Source: Larkinella arboricola (lineage in GTDB: Bacteria > Bacteroidota > Bacteroidia > Cytophagales > Spirosomataceae). Taken from it: a DNA stretch of 64,000 nucleotides. Of the stretch, positions 62,758 through 64,000 are shown piece after piece. The notes below the pieces were generated by a model. It ran no database searches. It was not told the origin of the DNA and was given only the letters and a program-made list of their open reading frames with translations. The number at the start of each line of letters is the position of its first letter. Within the stretch, counting starts at the first letter, position 1. The stretch lies in contig NZ_QLMC01000001.1 of NCBI RefSeq assembly GCF_003259745.1, positions 1,240,001-1,304,000 of the forward strand, in the 5' to 3' direction. The position numbers and the translations under genes were made by a program.

Positions 62758-64000
62758 TTAAGCGGCTGTCTCCTGCCTTACTATTTCCACGCTTTGAATC
62801 CGTTTACCGTCGGACGAAAGAACTTTAAATGTAAAGCTTTCATAACTAACCTCTTCCCCGGTTTCCGGAACGCGAGTAAACAGTTCGAGCAGCAGCCCAC
62901 CCAGCGACTCACTTTCGCCTTTAACGGCGTCAAAATAGGTCATGTCGACGTTCAGAACGCGGCAAACGTCCGTCAGAAGAATTTTGCTCTCCATAACAAC
63001 CGTTCGCTCGTCAATGCGATGGAAAGCCACGGGTTCTTCGTCGTCGAACTCGTCGTTAATATCGCCAAAAATCTCTTCAATAATGTCTTCCAGGGTGATC
63101 AATCCCCGGGTTCCGCCATATTCGTCTACAACGATGGCCATGTGGACCCGTCGTTTCTGAAAATCCTGGAGCAGATCGTCAATTTTTTTGGTTTCCGGGA
63201 TAAAAAAGGCGGGCCGAATGAGCGTCTGCCAGCGGAACGAATCATCGCTGTCGAGGTGCGGCAGTAAGTCCTTGAGGTACAGAATACCCTCCACTTCGTC
63301 CAGCGATTCCTTATAAACCGGCACCCGCGAATAACCCGACTGATTAATCTGCGCCAGCAGTTCCGTAAAGGTCAAATCGTCGCTAAAAGCCGTAATGTCA
63401 ACCCGCGCCCGCATGGCCTGCCGGGCCGTCAGATTACTGAAATTGACAATCCCTCTGATCAGTTCGCGTTCTTCCTGCGTAGAGTCCCGGCTGGTCAGTT
63501 CAACCGCCTGATTGAGTTCCTCCATTGACACTTTATAGCCGCGTCGCTGAATACGCTGGTCAATAACGCTGGTCAGGCTGACGAGCAGGATGGATAAAGG
63601 CCGGAAGAGGGTGGAGGCCAGGGCAACCAGCGGAGCCGTTCGCCGGGCTACCGACAAACTGTTCTGGCTGGCGTAGACTTTCGGAATGATTTCCCCGAAC
63701 AACACAATGGCCAGGGTTACAATAACCGTCACGCTGGCCAGTACCCAGCCGGAAGTAGGGTCGAGCTGGCTCAGTTTCCAGACCAGATACGTCACGATGA
63801 CGACAATAGCCAGGTTTAGTAAGTTGTTGAAGATGAGCAGGGAAGCCAGCAACCGCCGGGGGCGGTCGAGTAGCTGCATGATCCGGCGTTCGGCAGTATT
63901 GTCACTGACGCGGCAGACCGCCCGATCGTCGGACGAAAGGGAGAAAAAAGCGGCTTCAGAAGCCGAAACAATAGCCGCCAGAGCCAGTAAGACAATCAGA
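62758..64000 (-). CDS. gldE: GldE-like CNNM/CBS/CorC-domain membrane protein (5' end outside the window)
   Basis: At least 414 residues are encoded; the frame runs past position 64000, so an in-frame ATG at 63879 is internal. The visible N-terminal part (LLALAAIVSASEAAFFSLSS; IFNNLLNLAIVVIVTYLVWK; VIVTLAIVLFGEIIPKVYAS) is the CNNM (DUF21) membrane domain, followed by two CBS motifs (about 190-310 of the visible protein: MRARVDITAFSDDLTFTELL, HMAIVVDEYGGTRGLITLED) and a C-terminal CorC/HlyC domain. In Bacteroidota this layout is GldE, linked to gliding and T9SS, but general Mg/Co efflux homologues are similar. The family call is firm, the gldE name less so. Confidence 0.8.
   Translation of the reverse strand, partial: LIVLLALAAIVSASEAAFFSLSSDDRAVCRVSDNTAERRIMQLLDRPRRLLASLLIFNNLLNLAIVVIVTYLVWKLSQLDPTSGWVLASVTVIVTLAIVLFGEIIPKVYASQNSLSVARRTAPLVALASTLFRPLSILLVSLTSVIDQRIQRRGYKVSMEELNQAVELTSRDSTQEERELIRGIVNFSNLTARQAMRARVDITAFSDDLTFTELLAQINQSGYSRVPVYKESLDEVEGILYLKDLLPHLDSDDSFRWQTLIRPAFFIPETKKIDDLLQDFQKRRVHMAIVVDEYGGTRGLITLEDIIEEIFGDINDEFDDEEPVAFHRIDERTVVMESKILLTDVCRVLNVDMTYFDAVKGESESLGGLLLELFTRVPETGEEVSYESFTFKVLSSDGKRIQSVEIVRQETAA

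Overview
The window reads as chromosome of a gliding-type Bacteroidota, most likely Cytophagales of the Spirosoma/Larkinella kind. The grounds are type IX secretion (T9SS) sorting tails, PorT and GldE homologues, LytS/LytTR pairs, PadR plus prefix-domain permeases, a carboxypeptidase-like domain fused to a TonB receptor, and promoters of the Bacteroidota TTTG-N19/21-TAnnTTTG type. This is inference from gene content; no taxonomic search was run.

Left chromosomal arm (1-31.9 kb). It begins with the start of fdhD (minus). An L-rhamnose catabolic set follows (aldolase/dehydrogenase fusion, isomerase, kinase), with long inverted repeats in both gaps. Next is a MarR-controlled tripartite RND efflux operon whose marR promoter has a palindrome between its two boxes, with two related sites before tolC. 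After that come a head-GIN lipoprotein, pyrR, pth, a possible structured small RNA, a TonB receptor, PadR plus a large FtsX/MacB-type permease, a LytS/LytTR pair and a large multi-PAS hybrid histidine kinase. Debris lies between these: adhesin fragments, a LytTR remnant, a multiply broken NHL-repeat/T9SS gene and an orphan T9SS tail.

Integrated element (31,902-53,786). A 21,840-bp element sits in a tRNA-Val(TAC) gene. Both ends carry the same 45-bp 3' half of the tRNA, and the element copy restores an intact tRNA at the right end together with its own hairpin terminator. Inside, in order: tyrosine recombinase, a large orphan protein, excisionase-like HTH, VRR-NUC nuclease, RepA-like AAA ATPase and BT4734-type primase-like protein (a replication module); then a tight operon of UvrD helicase fused to a Cas4/RecB-like nuclease, an Mrr-like QxK nuclease, a DNA methyltransferase and a type III Res-like helicase-nuclease (probable defence); then a very AT-rich SF1 helicase; and last a seven-gene operon in which six small proteins share one N-terminal motif but have unrelated tails. 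No relaxase, conjugation or virion genes were recognised, so the element looks like a satellite or mobilisable island.

Right chromosomal arm (53.8-64 kb). It holds porT and ubiE/menG (overlapping, minus), a Tat-exported Gfo/Idh/MocA oxidoreductase, a membrane protein with an inverted repeat ending on its start codon, an exported nucleoside-hydrolase-like protein, a small membrane protein, an exported M28 peptidase, an FHA-like/PrsW fusion and the 3' part of a gldE-like CNNM/CBS gene that runs out of the window.

The candidates for something new are the small-protein array with the shared N-terminal motif and the helicase/nuclease/methylase/Res operon beside it.
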